Source: Thermus thermophilus HB8 (GTDB taxonomy: Bacteria > Deinococcota > Deinococci > Deinococcales > Thermaceae). Taken from it: a DNA stretch of 64,000 bases. The position numbers and the translations under genes were made by a program. Shown piece after piece: positions 7,790 through 16,158 of this stretch. Numbering within the stretch: position 1 is the stretch's first letter; every line of letters starts with the position of its first letter. Below the pieces are notes generated by a model, which made no database searches, was not told the DNA's origin, and saw nothing but the letters and a program-made list of their open reading frames with translations. Location of the stretch: assembly GCF_000091545.1 (NCBI RefSeq), contig NC_006461.1, positions 1,178,469-1,242,468 of the forward strand, given 5' to 3'.

Positions 7790-9650
7790 GGTTCAGGAAA
7801 GGCTTTGGGCACCGGAGGACTTGCGGAAGAAGGCGAACCTCCAGGACTACGCGGCGGAGTACCGGAAAAGCCTCGAGGACCCTGAGGGCTTCTGGGGGGC
7901 TTGGGCGCGGCGCTTCCACTGGGAAAAGCCCTTTGAGAAGGTCCTTGAGTGGACCCTCCCGGAGCACCGCTGGTTCCTGGGCGGCACCACCAACGCCGTC
8001 TACAACGCCCTGGAGCGGAACGTGGAAAGGGGCCTAAGGAACAAGGTGGCCCTCCTCTACCTCGCCGAGGACGGCCGGGAGGAAAAGCTCACCTACGGGG
8101 AGCTTCTGGACCGGGTGCGCCGCCTGGCCACGGGGCTTAGGCGCCTCGGGGTGGGAAAGGGGGACCGGGTGGTGATCTACATGCCCCTCACCCTGGAAGG
8201 GGTCCTCGCCATGCTCGCCACCGCCTACATCGGCGCCATCCACAGCGTGGTCTACGCCGGGCTTGGGGTCTCGGCCCTGAGGGAGCGCATCCTGGACGCC
8301 CAGGCCAAGCTCCTCATCGCCGGGGACGTAAGCTTCCGGCGGGGAAAAGGGGTGGACCTCAGGAGCATCGCCGAGGAGGCCATCCGGGACCTTCCCCTAA
8401 AAGTGGTCTGGTTCCAGCGGGCGTACAAGGCGGAGCTTGCCGAAGGGCACTACGACTTCCACGAGCTCCTCTGGGGTAACCCCCCCGAGGCCCGGGCGGA
8501 GATGGTGGACGCCGAGCACCCCCTCTTCATCCTCTACACCTCGGGCTCCACGGGAAAGCCCAAGGGCGTGGTCCACGTCCACGGGGGGTACATGGTGGGC
8601 ACCACCTACCACCTGCGCACCTTCTTTGACGTGAAGGACGAGGACGTCTTCTGGGCCACGAGCGACATCGGCTGGATCGTGGGCCACTCCTACATCGTCT
8701 ACGCCCCTCTTCTTGAGGGGATCACCTCCGTCCTCCGGGAAGGGGCCCCCGACCACCCCGACCCCGGGGCCCTCTGGCAGGCGGTGGAGCGGTACCGGGT
8801 GAACGTGATGTTCACCGCCCCCACGGCGGTGCGCATGTTCATGAAGTACGGCCCCGAGTGGCCCAGGAAGTACGACCTCAGCTCCTTGCGCCTTCTGGCC
8901 GTGGCCGGAGAGCCCTTGAACCCCGAGGCCCTGAAGTGGGCCTACGAGCACCTGGTGGACGGGGGCAGGCGGGGCTTCGTGGCGGACAACTGGTGGCAGA
9001 CGGAGCTCGGCGGCCCCACCCTGGGAACCCCCCTCGTCCTCCCCGCCAAGCCCGGCTTCGCCGGGGTGGCCCTCCCCGGGGTGGAGGCGGAGGTGGTGGA
9101 CGAGGAGGGCAGGCCCGTCCCCCCGGGGCAGGGCGGCCTCCTCGTCCTCAAGCGGCCCTTCCCCCACATGATGCGCACCGTCTGGGGGAACCACGAGCGC
9201 TACCTCCGGTACTGGCAGGAGGTCCCGGGGGGCGTCTACGCCAGCGGGGACGTGGCGAGCAAGGACGAGGAGGGGTACTTCAGCGTCTTGGGCCGGGCGG
9301 ACGACGTGCTGAACGTCGCGGGGCACCGCATCGGTACCGCCGACGTGGAAAGCGCCCTGGTCTCCCACCCCGCCGTGGCCGAGGCCGCGGTCATCGGCGT
9401 CCCCGACCCCCTGAAGGGGGAGGCCATCAAGGCCTTCGTGGTCCTTAGGCTTGGGCAAACCCCCTCGGAGGAGCTGAAGGAGGCCCTCGTCCAGCACGTG
9501 CGCCGGGAGCTCGGGCCCATCGCCACGCCGAGCGAGGTGGTCTTCCTGGACAAGCTCCCCAAGACCCGCTCGGGGAAGATCCTGAGGCGGCTCCTCAAGG
9601 CCCAGGCCCTGGGCAAGGACCCCGGGGACCTCTCCACCCTCGAGGAGTAG
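7767..9650 (+). CDS. AMP-forming acetyl/acyl-CoA synthetase
   Basis: A 627-residue acetyl-CoA synthetase homologue activating a short carboxylic acid as acyl-AMP and then acyl-CoA. Visible motifs are [38 protein letters not shown] with the pocket Trp, [15 protein letters not shown] and [12 protein letters not shown] with the catalytic Lys. The start lies 23 bases inside the fusion gene, so the two are co-translated. Acetate or propionate is the likely substrate; the mutase next door makes propionate attractive, but that is inference. Confidence 0.9.
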   Translation: MALEKLLKVQERLWAPEDLRKKANLQDYAAEYRKSLEDPEGFWGAWARRFHWEKPFEKVLEWTLPEHRWFLGGTTNAVYNALERNVERGLRNKVALLYLAEDGREEKLTYGELLDRVRRLATGLRRLGVGKGDRVVIYMPLTLEGVLAMLATAYIGAIHSVVYAGLGVSALRERILDAQAKLLIAGDVSFRRGKGVDLRSIAEEAIRDLPLKVVWFQRAYKAELAEGHYDFHELLWGNPPEARAEMVDAEHPLFILYTSGSTGKPKGVVHVHGGYMVGTTYHLRTFFDVKDEDVFWATSDIGWIVGHSYIVYAPLLEGITSVLREGAPDHPDPGALWQAVERYRVNVMFTAPTAVRMFMKYGPEWPRKYDLSSLRLLAVAGEPLNPEALKWAYEHLVDGGRRGFVADNWWQTELGGPTLGTPLVLPAKPGFAGVALPGVEAEVVDEEGRPVPPGQGGLLVLKRPFPHMMRTVWGNHERYLRYWQEVPGGVYASGDVASKDEEGYFSVLGRADDVLNVAGHRIGTADVESALVSHPAVAEAAVIGVPDPLKGEAIKAFVVLRLGQTPSEELKEALVQHVRRELGPIATPSEVVFLDKLPKTRSGKILRRLLKAQALGKDPGDLSTLEE

Positions 9651-9670
9651 GCTCCGCCCTGTTGGGCTGC

Positions 9671-9708
9671 CTTTCCGGGGCCCCAGGCTGGCCCAAGCCA
9701 GCCTGGGG
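9671..9708. repeat. Dispersed hairpin repeat, copy A
   Basis: CCCCAGGCTGG (9681-9691) pairs perfectly with 9698-9708 around the loop CCCAAG, preceded by CTTTCCGGGG. It sits 5 bases beyond the secA stop and between convergent genes, so it probably ends both transcripts. Related copies lie at 12755, 24656 and 59297. Confidence 0.6.
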
Positions 9709-9713
9709 TGGCC

Positions 9714-12707
9714 TCACTTCTTCCGCTTCTTCTCCTGGCGCATGAGCCGCCGGCGCTCCGCCCGGGAGAGGCCCGGCTGGGGCGGAGGGGTGGCGCGCTT
9801 CCTTTCCACCCCGAAGACCTCGGAAGGCTCCGGCTTGGCCTCGGGCACGGGCACGTAGGGAGCCTCCCGCACGGGCCGCACGGGCTCCGCCTCCACCTTG
9901 AGGCGGAAGAGGAACTTGGCCACCTCGCTCTTGATGAAGGCCACCATCTCGTTGAAGAGGCGGGTGGCCTCAATCTTGTACTCCTGGAAGGGGTCCTTCT
10001 GGCCGTAGCCCCGCAGGAAGATCCCCTGCCTGAGGACGTCCAGGTTGTGCAGGTGCTCCTTCCAGGCGTTGTCCACCACGTTGAGGATGACGAAGCGCTC
10101 CACGGCCCGCATCAGGGGCGGGGAAAGCTCGGCCTCGCGGGCCTCGTAGGCCTTGAGGGCGGCCTCCACGAGCCTCTCCACCGCCTCCTCGGCCTTCAAG
10201 GCCCTAAGCTCCGCAAAGGGGAAGTCCTGAAGCTGGGGCGCGGTGTCCAGGAGGGTGGCCTTGAGGCCCTCGAGGTCCCAGTCCTCGGGGTGGACCTCGG
10301 GGTTCAGGAAGTTCTCCGCCAAAGAAGCCACCGTCTCCTCCACCATGCCGATGGCGGCCTCCTTCACCTCCTCGTCCTTGCCGAGGAGAATCAGGCGGCG
10401 CTGGGCGTAGATGACCTCCCGCTGGCGGCTTAAGACGTCGTCAAACTGGAGAAGCTGCTTGCGGATGGCGAAGTTCCGGTCCTCCACCCGCTTCTGGGCC
10501 CGCTCAATGGACCGGGTCACCATGGGGTGCTCAATGGGCTCGGAGTCGTCAAAGCCCATCCGGTCCAGCATGGCGATGACCCGGTCGGAGGCGAAGAGGC
10601 GCATGAGGTCGTCGTCAAAGGAGACGTAGAAGCGGCTTCCCCCGGGGTCCCCCTGGCGCCCGGCGCGGCCGCGGAGCTGGTTGTCTATGCGGCGGGACTC
10701 GTGCCGCTCGGTGCCGATGATGAAAAGCCCTCCCAGGGCCCGGACCCGCTCCTCGTCCTGCTTGCACTCCTCCCGGATCTCGCGGATCCTTTCCAGAAGC
10801 TCCTCCCGGATCCCGAGCTCCTGGGCGAGGGCCCTGGCCTCCTCCTCCTTCCCCGCCACCATCTTCTTGATGAAGAGCTCCACCTTCCACTCGTACCGGT
10901 CAAAGCCTTCCTTCTCCAGGAGGGCGGCGGCCAGGTACTCGGGGTTGCCCCCGAGCTTGATGTCCGTGCCCCGCCCCGCCATGTTGGTGGCGATGGTGAC
11001 CGTCTTGCTCCGCCCCGCCTGGGCCACGATCTCCGCTTCCCTGGCGTGGTGCTTGGCGTTTAGGACCTGGTGGGGGATCCCCTGGCGGAGGACGGCGAGG
11101 GTGTGCACCGCCCGCTTCAGGCCCTCCCAGGCCGTCCTCAGGTTCCCCTTCGGCGGGATGAGCCCCTCAAAGGGGGCAAGGTCCTCGTCCTTGAGCTGGG
11201 CGGGCCTTTCCAAAAGCTTCCTGAGCCTCTCCCACTCCGGGCCCTGCTGCTTCTGGCTCGCCTTCTTGAAGAGCTCCAGGCGCATCTCCAGCCTGGGGAG
11301 GTAGAGCCTGGGCTCCTTGAGCATCTGGGAGAGCCTTTCCGACTTCTCAATGCTGATGGTGCCCACGAGGACGGGCTGGCCCCGCTCGTACTTCTCGGCG
11401 ATCTCCTCCACCACGGCGTAGAACTTCCCCTTCTCCGTGCGGTAGACCACGTCGGGGAAGTCCTTGCGGATCACCGGGCGGTTGGTGGGCACCACCACCA
11501 CGTCCATCCCGTAGATCTCCTGGAACTCCTTCTCCTCGGTCTTGGCGGTGCCCGTCATCCCCGCCCGCTTCTCGTAGAGGCGGAAGAAGTTCTGGTAGGT
11601 GATGGTGGCCAGGGTCTGGTTCTCCCGCTCAATCCGGACCCCCTCCTTGGCCTCAATGGCCTGGTGGAGGCCCTCCCCGTAGCGGCGGCCCGGCATGAGG
11701 CGGCCCGTGAACTCGTCCACGATGATGACCTGGCCGTCCTGGACGATGTAGTCCCGGTCCCGGTGGTAGAGCTCCTTCGCCCGGATGGCCTGGATGAGCA
11801 TGTGGGCGAGCTCCATGTTCTCCGGACTGAAGAGGCCCTCAATGCCGAGGAGCTTCTCCGCCTTGGCGATGCCCTGGAGGGTGAGGTGGACGGAGCGGTT
11901 CTTCTCCTCAACGGTGTAGTCCCCCGTGGGCTCCTTGCGCACCCCGGGCTCGGCGGGCAGGCCCCTTTCCAGCTTCTTGGCGATCTCCGCCATCTTGTAG
12001 TAGAGGTCGGTGGCCTTCTCCGCGGGGCCAGAGATGATGAGGGGGGTGCGGGCCTCGTCAATGAGGATGGAGTCCACCTCGTCAATGATGGCGTAGTGGA
12101 GGGGGTGGTCGTGGCGGAGGACGAGCTGGTCGGGGCTTATGGCCATGTTGTCCCGCAGGTAGTCAAAGCCGAGCTCGGAGTTGGTCACGTAGGTGACGTC
12201 GGCGAGGTAGGCCTTGCGGCGCTCCGCCGGGGTGGAGGCGTGCTGGATCACCCCCACGGAGAGGCCCAGGCCCCGGTAGACGGGCCCCATCCACTCGGCG
12301 TCGCGGCGGGCCAGGTAGTCGTTCACCGTGACCACGTGGACGCCCTTGCCCGTGAGGGCGTTCAAGGCCACGGCCAGGGTGGCCACCAGGGTCTTACCCT
12401 CGCCCGTCTTCATCTCGGCGATCTTGCCCTCGTGGAGGACGGCCCCGCCGATGAGCTGGACGTCAAAGTGGCGCATGCCCAGGTAGCGCTTGGCGGACTC
12501 CCGGGTGAGGGCGAAGGCCATGGGGAGAAGCTCGTCCAGGGAAGCCCCCTTCTCGTGCTTCTCCTTGAGCTCCCGGTAGGCGGCGGCGAGGTCGGGGAGC
12601 TTCTCCACCTCGGCCTCGAGGCGGTTCACCGGCTCCACCACCTGCTTGTAGTAGCGGGCGATCTCCCGCTCGTTGTTGTCAAAGAGCCTGCGCAAAAGAC
12701 CTAGCAT
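9714..12707 (-). CDS. secA: Preprotein translocase ATPase SecA
   Basis: A 997-residue motor that pushes unfolded precursor proteins through SecYEG using ATP. It shows the N-terminal [12 protein letters not shown], Walker A TGEGKT, the [20 protein letters not shown]-box region, the preprotein cross-linking domain, [18 protein letters not shown] of the second helicase fold, and [15 protein letters not shown]. It is longer than the roughly 840-900 residues usual in many bacteria because of inserts in the middle. The C-terminus ends in a basic tail (RQEKKRKK) without the Cys-rich zinc motif used for SecB binding, fitting an organism without SecB. Confidence 0.97.
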   Translation of the reverse strand: MLGLLRRLFDNNEREIARYYKQVVEPVNRLEAEVEKLPDLAAAYRELKEKHEKGASLDELLPMAFALTRESAKRYLGMRHFDVQLIGGAVLHEGKIAEMKTGEGKTLVATLAVALNALTGKGVHVVTVNDYLARRDAEWMGPVYRGLGLSVGVIQHASTPAERRKAYLADVTYVTNSELGFDYLRDNMAISPDQLVLRHDHPLHYAIIDEVDSILIDEARTPLIISGPAEKATDLYYKMAEIAKKLERGLPAEPGVRKEPTGDYTVEEKNRSVHLTLQGIAKAEKLLGIEGLFSPENMELAHMLIQAIRAKELYHRDRDYIVQDGQVIIVDEFTGRLMPGRRYGEGLHQAIEAKEGVRIERENQTLATITYQNFFRLYEKRAGMTGTAKTEEKEFQEIYGMDVVVVPTNRPVIRKDFPDVVYRTEKGKFYAVVEEIAEKYERGQPVLVGTISIEKSERLSQMLKEPRLYLPRLEMRLELFKKASQKQQGPEWERLRKLLERPAQLKDEDLAPFEGLIPPKGNLRTAWEGLKRAVHTLAVLRQGIPHQVLNAKHHAREAEIVAQAGRSKTVTIATNMAGRGTDIKLGGNPEYLAAALLEKEGFDRYEWKVELFIKKMVAGKEEEARALAQELGIREELLERIREIREECKQDEERVRALGGLFIIGTERHESRRIDNQLRGRAGRQGDPGGSRFYVSFDDDLMRLFASDRVIAMLDRMGFDDSEPIEHPMVTRSIERAQKRVEDRNFAIRKQLLQFDDVLSRQREVIYAQRRLILLGKDEEVKEAAIGMVEETVASLAENFLNPEVHPEDWDLEGLKATLLDTAPQLQDFPFAELRALKAEEAVERLVEAALKAYEAREAELSPPLMRAVERFVILNVVDNAWKEHLHNLDVLRQGIFLRGYGQKDPFQEYKIEATRLFNEMVAFIKSEVAKFLFRLKVEAEPVRPVREAPYVPVPEAKPEPSEVFGVERKRATPPPQPGLSRAERRRLMRQEKKRKK

Positions 12708-12717
12708 CCTAAAAGGG

Positions 12718-12723
12718 ATTGTA
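12718..12723 (-). promoter_or_regulatory. secA: -10 box of secA
   Basis: TACAAT on the minus strand ends 11 bases before the ATG at 12707, giving a very short leader. A second candidate, TATAAA, lies at 12746-12751. No clear -35 hexamer is seen. Confidence 0.4.
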
Positions 12724-12754
12724 CCCCTTCGGGATGAGAAACCCCTTTATACCA

Positions 12755-12794
12755 CCCCATGCTGGCTTGCGCCAGCATGGGGCCCCGGTAAAGG
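12755..12794. repeat. Dispersed hairpin repeat, copy B (reverse orientation)
   Basis: CCCCATGCTGG (12755-12765) pairs perfectly with 12772-12782 around the loop CTTGCG and is followed by GGCCCCGGTAAAGG rather than preceded by it, so this copy is inverted relative to copies A, C and D. It lies 65 bases beyond the tsaD stop and upstream of secA. Confidence 0.6.
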
Positions 12795-12847
12795 GACCTC
12801 GTGCCCCAATCTCGGACCCTTCAGGGGGAAAACGGGGAGAAAGAGCC

Positions 12848-13819
12848 TCAGGCCTCCTCCAAGGGCCAGTAGGCCGTGGCCCCCAAGGAGAGGGGGCTTG
12901 GGGGGAAGCCCCTTTGGTGGCGGCGCCAGGCGGCGAGGGCGATCATGGCCCCGTTGTCCTGGGAAAGGCCCCGGGGAGGAAAATGCACCTCCAGGCCCGC
13001 CTCCTTGAAGCGCTCCTGGAGCGCCCGGTTCGCCGCCACCCCCCCGGCCACGAGGAGGACCCGGTGGCCCGTGTCCTTCGCCGCCTTCAGGACCACCTCG
13101 GCGAGGTGAGCGATGGCCGCCTCCTGAAAGCCCTTGGCGAGGGCGGCCTTGGGAAGGCCCTTCTCCACCAGGTGGAGGGCCTTGGTCTTGAGCCCGGAGA
13201 AGCTGAAGTCGTACCCCTCCTGTCCCCTTAAGGGCACGGGGAAGGGAATGGCTTCCTCCGCCTCCTCGGCCAGGCGCTCCACCTCGGGCCCCCCGGGAAA
13301 GCCGAGGCCCAAAAGCCTCGCCACCTTGTCAAAGGCCTCCCCGGCGGCGTCGTCCCGGGTGGCCCCGAGGAGGCGGTAGCGGCCGAGGTCTAAGACCTCG
13401 TAGAGGTGGGTGTGCCCCCCCGAGGCCACCAGGGCGAGGAAGGGGGGGGGTAGCCCTTCAGGCCAGGCGGCCGCGATGTGGCCCTCCAGGTGGTGGACGG
13501 CGTAGAAGGGCCGGTCCAGGGCGAAGGCCATCCCCTTGGCGAAGGTGTACCCCACGAGGAGGGCCCCGATGAGCCCGGGGCCCCGGGTGGCGGCCACGAG
13601 GTCTAAGTCCTTAGGCCTAAGGCCCGCCTCGGCCAGGGCCCTCTCCACGAGGAGGGGGAGGGCCTTTAAGTGCTCGCGGCTTGCGAGCTCCGGCACCACG
13701 CCGCCAAAGGCCTCGTGCAGGCGCACCTGGCTCGCCACCAGGTTCACCACCACCTTTCCGTCCCGCACGAGGCCCACCCCGGTGTCGTCGCAGGAGGTGT
13801 CAATCCCCAAGACCCACAC
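12848..13819 (-). CDS. tsaD: tRNA t6A37 threonylcarbamoyltransferase TsaD
   Basis: A 323-residue Kae1/Gcp-type enzyme that transfers threonylcarbamoyl from its adenylate to A37 of ANN-decoding tRNAs, working with TsaB and TsaE. Motifs are LGIDTSCDDTGVG, the metal-binding His pair in HHLEGHIAA, VASGGHTHLYEV, the substrate-binding GEAFDKVAR, and VAGGVAANRALQ. I choose the GTG at 13819 (VWVLGIDTS), which lies 8 bases after a TAGAGT -10 box, over the in-frame GTG at 13828, which overlaps that box. Confidence 0.95.
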   Translation of the reverse strand: MWVLGIDTSCDDTGVGLVRDGKVVVNLVASQVRLHEAFGGVVPELASREHLKALPLLVERALAEAGLRPKDLDLVAATRGPGLIGALLVGYTFAKGMAFALDRPFYAVHHLEGHIAAAWPEGLPPPFLALVASGGHTHLYEVLDLGRYRLLGATRDDAAGEAFDKVARLLGLGFPGGPEVERLAEEAEEAIPFPVPLRGQEGYDFSFSGLKTKALHLVEKGLPKAALAKGFQEAAIAHLAEVVLKAAKDTGHRVLLVAGGVAANRALQERFKEAGLEVHFPPRGLSQDNGAMIALAAWRRHQRGFPPSPLSLGATAYWPLEEA

Positions 13820-13826
13820 CGCCCTC

Positions 13827-13832
13827 ACTCTA
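13827..13832 (-). promoter_or_regulatory. tsaD: -10 box of tsaD
   Basis: TAGAGT on the minus strand ends 8 bases before the GTG at 13819, predicting a leaderless mRNA and deciding the start. Confidence 0.45.
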
Positions 13833-13854
13833 GCAGGGGTAGCCTTAGGGCAGG

Positions 13855-15171
13855 GTGCTCTGGCTCCTCCTTCCCGTCCTCCTTCTGGTCTACCTCCTCT
13901 ACCGGAGGCGGGCCCCTAGGGCGAGGCCCTGGGCCGGGGTGTGGCTTTGGAAGAGGGGGCGGGCGAGGCGCTTCCGGCCACGGCTTGACCTGAGGCTCCT
14001 CCTCCTCCTCCTGGGGGCGGCCCTCATGGTCCTCGCCCTCGAGGACCCCCCCCTCGCCCCAAGCCCTTTGGTCCTGGTGGTGGACGCCTCGGCCAGCATG
14101 GCCGCAAGGGAAGGAAAGGGAACCCGGCTGGACCTCGCCAAGGAGAGGGTCCTCCCCCTTTTGGAAAGGTCTCCGGAAGCGGTCTTGGTGCGGGCCGGGG
14201 AGAGGCCCGAGGCCTTCGGCCCCGCCCCCGGGATCGCCCTAAAGGAGAGGCTCCTCGCCCTGGAGGCCAAGGACCGGAAAGGGGACCTGGAGGCGGCCAT
14301 CGCCTTGGGGAGGAGGCTCCTTAAGGCCCCGGTGGTGGTGGCCACGGACGGCCCCCCGCCCCCCGGGGTGGAGGGGTACGTGGGCGTGGGAAGCCCCAGG
14401 GAGAACCTGGGGATCGTGGCGGTGGCGGCGGGGTTCCTGGCCCTGGGGAACGGCGCAGGCCGCCCCCTTCCGGCCCAGGTGGAGGTGGGGGGGAAGACCT
14501 TCCGGGTAGAGGTCCCCCCCCGGGGCTACGCCCGCCTTCAGGGCCTCCCCAAAGCCTTCTCCGCCCGGCTCCTAGGGGAAGACGCCCTTCCCCTGGACGA
14601 CGAGGCCGCCTTCGGCCTAAGGCGCCTCGGGGTGGACTACCCGAGGCTTCCCGCCCTGGAGAGGCTTTTCCGCCTCCTGGACGCCCTCCCTGGAAGCGAG
14701 GTCCGGGTGCGCCTCGCCGTCCCCCAAGGCGCCCCCGAAGGCCCCACCCTCTACCTCGCCCCCACGGGGGGAGCCCCCCTTCCCGTCCTCCTCACCGCCC
14801 CCCACCCCCTCCTGGAGGGGGTGGCCCTCCTTGGGGAGAGGCTCCCCCCGCCCCCGCCCCCCAAAGGCCCCTGGCGGCCCCTGGCCGAGGGGGAAGGAGG
14901 GGTGGGGCTCCTCTACGCCGCCGAGGGTGGCCTCTACCTTCCGCCTCTCGTGGCCATCCAGGACCGCCCCTTCTTCCCCCTCCTCGTCTACAACTTCCTC
15001 AAGCCCTACCGGGAGGCGCGCACCGGCCTCCTCGCCCCCGAGGAGACCCTCCTCCCCACCCCCGAGGCGGGCTTCCTCCCCCGGGAACGGGGGGGCGGGG
15101 GACGGCTTTTCGCCCTCCTCGCCGCCCTGGTCCTCCTCCTCGAGGCCTTGCGCTTCGGCAGGAGGGCATAA
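13855..15171 (+). CDS. Membrane protein with degenerate vWA-like domain
   Basis: A 438-residue protein. A first membrane segment (residues 1-16) is followed by an Arg-rich stretch and a second segment (about 46-62), the layout of BatA-type proteins. A von Willebrand A-like domain then begins with VLVVDASASMA, a DxSxS metal site. The rest is Pro- and Gly-rich and probably outside the membrane, and a final hydrophobic helix (LFALLAALVLLLEAL) ends in basic residues. BatA/vWA proteins act as membrane-anchored assembly or stress factors, often next to MoxR ATPases; none is here. The GTG start lies only 26 bases from the other in-frame tsaD start, so the promoters are back to back. Confidence 0.65.
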   Translation: MLWLLLPVLLLVYLLYRRRAPRARPWAGVWLWKRGRARRFRPRLDLRLLLLLLGAALMVLALEDPPLAPSPLVLVVDASASMAAREGKGTRLDLAKERVLPLLERSPEAVLVRAGERPEAFGPAPGIALKERLLALEAKDRKGDLEAAIALGRRLLKAPVVVATDGPPPPGVEGYVGVGSPRENLGIVAVAAGFLALGNGAGRPLPAQVEVGGKTFRVEVPPRGYARLQGLPKAFSARLLGEDALPLDDEAAFGLRRLGVDYPRLPALERLFRLLDALPGSEVRVRLAVPQGAPEGPTLYLAPTGGAPLPVLLTAPHPLLEGVALLGERLPPPPPPKGPWRPLAEGEGGVGLLYAAEGGLYLPPLVAIQDRPFFPLLVYNFLKPYREARTGLLAPEETLLPTPEAGFLPRERGGGGRLFALLAALVLLLEALRFGRRA

Positions 15172-15178
15172 TGGGGCC

Positions 15179-15604
15179 ATGCGCTTCCGCCCCTTCACCG
15201 AGGAAGACCTGGACCGGCTCAACCGGCTAGCGGGAAAGAGGCCCGTAAGCCTCGGCGCCCTCCGCTTCTTCGCCCGCACGGGCCACTCCTTTCTCGCCGA
15301 GGAGGGGGAGGAGCCCATGGGCTTCGCCCTGGCCCAGGCGGTGTGGCAAGGGGAGGCCACCACGGTCCTCGTCACCCGGATTGAGGGGAGGAGCGTGGAG
15401 GCCCTAAGGGGCCTCCTCCGGGCGGTGGTGAAGAGCGCCTACGACGCCGGGGTCTACGAGGTGGCCCTCCACCTGGACCCGGAGCGCAAGGAGCTGGAGG
15501 AGGCCCTGAAGGCGGAGGGCTTCGCCCTCGGCCCCCTGGTCCTCGCGGTCCGGGTCCTGGGAAGCCGGGGAGCGCGGGGCGAGACCCGGGGCGTCCTAGA
15601 ATAG
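15179..15604 (+). CDS. GNAT-like acetyltransferase, DUF1999 family
   Basis: A 141-residue protein starting MRFRPFTEEDLDRL, as in the Gcn5-related acyltransferase fold, with the later SFLAEEGEEPMGFALAQAVW strand pair and a C-terminal helix-strand (EEALKAEGFALGPLVLAVRVLG). It matches what I remember of DUF1999, a family founded on a T. thermophilus structure (I recall locus TTHA1254, unchecked). The acceptor substrate is unknown. It follows the vWA gene by 7 bases and is in the same transcript. Confidence 0.7.
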   Translation: MRFRPFTEEDLDRLNRLAGKRPVSLGALRFFARTGHSFLAEEGEEPMGFALAQAVWQGEATTVLVTRIEGRSVEALRGLLRAVVKSAYDAGVYEVALHLDPERKELEEALKAEGFALGPLVLAVRVLGSRGARGETRGVLE

Positions 15605-15611
15605 GAGGGGT

Positions 15612-15821
15612 ATGAACCGCGTGCTCATCGGTATCCGGGGGGAGCCCACCCCCGAGGGGATGGAGCGGATCCTAAAGGCCCTGAAGCGCCTGGAGGGGGT
15701 GGCCGAGGTCCAGGCCACGGGGCCCGCCCAGGTCCTCGTGGCCTACGACCCCCAAAGCCTCACCGTCATGGACCTGATCCGCACCATCCGGGAAGAGGGC
15801 TTCCTGGCGGGGATGCTCTAG
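15612..15821 (+). CDS. Small HMA-like ferredoxin-fold protein
   Basis: A 69-residue protein with the beta-alpha-beta-beta-alpha-beta rhythm of heavy-metal-associated domains ([38 protein letters not shown]). The metal-binding CxxC is missing, so copper chaperone activity is unlikely. The start is clear: AGGAGGGG just before ATG, with a TAGAAT -10 box at 15597-15602 overlapping the previous stop. It ends tail to tail with the next gene by sharing CTAG. Confidence 0.6.
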   Translation: MNRVLIGIRGEPTPEGMERILKALKRLEGVAEVQATGPAQVLVAYDPQSLTVMDLIRTIREEGFLAGML

Positions 15822-16141
15822 GGGGCGAGCTTCACGGCGGTGCCGCTCGCCGTCACCATGAGCATGGAGTTCCCCGAACCCAGGACCTCGTAGTCCAGGT
15901 CCACGCCCACCACCGCGTCCGCCCCCAGGCGGCGGGCGGCCTCGGCCATCTCGGCGAGGGCGGTCTCCCGCGCCCGGCGGAGCTCCGCCTCGTACGCCCC
16001 GCTACGCCCTCCCACGATGTCCCGGATCTGGGCCAGGAGGTCCCTCAGGACGTTGGCCCCCACGATGGCCTCCCCGAAGACGATGCCCAGGTACCGCTCT
16101 ATCCGCCTTCCCTCTATCTCGTGGGTCGTGGTGAGGATCAT
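15818..16141 (-). CDS. YbjQ/UPF0145 family protein
   Basis: A 107-residue protein of the YbjQ family, which forms pentamers of unknown function. Signature regions are [26 protein letters not shown], and the conserved [19 protein letters not shown] ending with the hydrophobic [13 protein letters not shown]. Its ATG is 18 bases from the divergent helicase start and probably begins a leaderless mRNA. Confidence 0.85.
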   Translation of the reverse strand: MILTTTHEIEGRRIERYLGIVFGEAIVGANVLRDLLAQIRDIVGGRSGAYEAELRRARETALAEMAEAARRLGADAVVGVDLDYEVLGSGNSMLMVTASGTAVKLAP

Positions 16142-16146
16142 GCCCC

Positions 16147-16153
16147 CATAATA
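16147..16153. promoter_or_regulatory. Shared bidirectional -10 element
   Basis: The 17 bases from 16143 to 16159 read CCCCC-ATAATAA-GGGGG. On the plus strand CATAAT (16147-16152) ends 7 bases before the GTG at 16159; on the minus strand TATTAT (16153-16148) ends 7 bases before the ATG at 16141. One AT-rich core appears to start leaderless transcripts in both directions. Confidence 0.55.
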
Positions 16154-16158
16154 AGGGG

